From NCBI GenBank assembly GCA_027083715.1, contig JALWNR010000081.1, positions 1 to 7,730 of the forward strand: a DNA stretch of 7,730 bases, in the 5' to 3' direction. Made by a program: the position numbers and the translations under genes. Source of the DNA: Bacteroidales bacterium. GTDB taxonomy: Bacteria > Bacteroidota > Bacteroidia > Bacteroidales > NBLH01. A model generated the notes under the pieces. That model saw only the letters and a list, made by a program, of their open reading frames with translations, ran no database searches and was not told where the DNA came from. Shown piece after piece: positions 7,119 to 7,730 of the stretch. The first letter of the stretch is position 1. Every line of letters starts with the position of its first letter.

Positions 7119-7532
7119 TTATGAAATCTCAACCATTTTTTTAATGTCTTTCTTTTCTTCTTTCTTAGGTAACGTAATGCTTAAAACACCATTTTTATAA
7201 GTAGCTTTTATAGCATCTGTGTTTATGTTGTCTGAAAGTGCAAAAGTACGTGTAAAACTCGAAAAATCAAACTCTTTTCTAGTAAAATTAACATTACTAT
7301 TTATCTTTTCTGAACTTACTTCGGAAGAAATGGTTAACTTATTATTATCCACCTCTATTTTGAAGTTGTCTTTTTTTAATCCCGGTGCTGCTAATTCAAT
7401 TTTAAAATTATCTTCGTTTTCGATAATGTTAATTGCCGGAACCGTAAAACGCTCTTGATTAACCACATTTTGAGTTAATAAATCTTCAAATATCGTGGGT
7501 AACCAAAGGTTTCTATTAGTAACTGATTTCAT
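7119..7532 (-). CDS. Small heat-shock protein, Hsp20 / alpha-crystallin family
   Basis: This ATP-independent cytoplasmic chaperone should hold unfolding proteins in oligomers until the ATP-dependent chaperones refold them. Of its 137 residues, about 1-30 form the variable N-terminal arm (with LWLPTIFEDLL), followed by the alpha-crystallin domain (about 31-123) beginning VPAINIIENEDNFKIELAAP. The hallmark A-x-x-x-N-G-V-L is present at 110-117, followed by SITLPK. The C-terminal V-E-I at 134-136 corresponds to the I/V-x-I/V motif that docks in the groove of a neighbouring subunit. Length is typical for bacterial class Hsp20. The ATG at 7532 gives MKSVTNRNLWLP, a normal flavobacterial-looking start, in an A-rich context. 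A strong terminator follows, and no CIRCE (HrcA-binding) repeat is visible upstream. Confidence 0.95.
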   Translation of the reverse strand: MKSVTNRNLWLPTIFEDLLTQNVVNQERFTVPAINIIENEDNFKIELAAPGLKKDNFKIEVDNNKLTISSEVSSEKINSNVNFTRKEFDFSSFTRTFALSDNINTDAIKATYKNGVLSITLPKKEEKKDIKKMVEIS

Positions 7533-7566
7533 ATCTTTTTAGTATATTTTATTAAACTTTTTTTTT

Positions 7567-7596
7567 CAAAGTATTACAAACAAAAAATACTCCAAA
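7567..7596 (-). promoter_or_regulatory. Candidate hsp20 promoter with an irregular -7 box
   Basis: Reading the - strand, TTTG (7596-7593) is followed after 19 nt by TACTTTG (7573-7567), which resembles TAnnTTTG with one spacer base missing. It ends 34 nt before the hsp20 ATG. Spacing and -33 box fit a Bacteroidota promoter, but the shortened -7 element does not match exactly. A housekeeping sigma factor or a different stress sigma factor could use it. Confidence 0.35.
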
Positions 7597-7654
7597 GAAT
7601 GATATAAGACGTTTTGTCTCTATTTTGTTGGGTGTTAGCGACTTTTTGACAGAG

Positions 7655-7730
7655 TTAGTTATAGTATTTCTGAAAAAGATGTATAAGTTCTTGTGGCGGA
7701 ATAATTTTATCCGGATAGTCTTCCATTTTT
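7655..7730 (-). CDS. C-terminal fragment of an unidentified gene running off the right edge
   Basis: On the - strand a frame is open from the window edge to a TAA at 7657-7655. It reads K, then MEDYPDKIIPPQELIHLFQ, then KYYN and stop. The mix of charged, proline and hydrophobic residues, ending in a short amphipathic helix, looks like a real protein C-terminus and not noise. The ATG at 7726 would encode only 23 residues and is more likely an internal Met. It is on the same strand as hsp20 and 122 nt upstream of its start. I cannot assign a family from so little. Confidence 0.45.
   Translation of the reverse strand, partial: KMEDYPDKIIPPQELIHLFQKYYN

Noticed and set aside
7219..7458. 79-residue + strand frame opposite hsp20
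   Set aside because: The alpha-crystallin domain on the - strand explains this region; the opposite frame has no motif or start signal.
7630..7665. CIRCE-like operator upstream of hsp20 (TTAGCGACT and AGAGTTAGTTA)
   Set aside because: Only loose similarity to half of the TTAGCACTC element; the second arm does not complement it and the spacing is wrong.

Overview
This AT-rich window looks like ordinary chromosomal DNA from a member of the Bacteroidota, most likely a flavobacterium. Three things point that way. Several genes are preceded by the TAnnTTTG -7 element of Bacteroidota promoters instead of an E. coli-type -10 box. Start codons follow A/T-rich leaders with little or no Shine-Dalgarno sequence. 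The proteins also read as flavobacterial versions of their families (judged from memory, not from a search).

Left part (1-2947, all + strand): the 3' part of pyrR, which is cut by the window edge, then pyrB 5 nt later, then a small STAS-like gene whose start overlaps the end of pyrB by 11 nt. These three are tightly packed and probably co-transcribed as a pyrimidine operon. After a 144-nt gap with its own -7 element comes a YejK/NdpA-type nucleoid-associated protein, with a possible terminator hairpin over its stop codon.

Middle (2991-6068): uvrB (nucleotide excision repair) on the + strand, behind a clear Bacteroidota promoter. It faces a - strand gene for a lipid-anchored diheme cytochrome c of the SO2930/HNE_0200 type. 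The cytochrome start is best placed at 6068, which gives a clean lipoprotein signal and puts a -7 element just upstream.

Right part (6069-7730): a 233-nt divergent intergenic region with a -7 element for each flanking gene, then rluF (23S rRNA pseudouridine synthase, + strand). rluF converges on a - strand Hsp20 small heat-shock protein gene, and a strong intrinsic terminator between them is oriented for hsp20. The last ~75 nt hold what looks like the C-terminal end of another - strand gene that continues beyond the window.

The genes cover pyrimidine synthesis, DNA repair, nucleoid organisation, rRNA modification, proteostasis and electron transfer, and apart from the pyr cluster they are unrelated neighbours. 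I see no mobile element, CRISPR array, tRNA or rRNA, phage gene or defence system, and nothing that looks like an undescribed multi-gene system. The points worth checking are modest: very short promoter-to-start distances, a small uncharacterised gene fused by overlap to pyrB, a cytochrome without its usual partner, and the unidentified fragment at the right edge.
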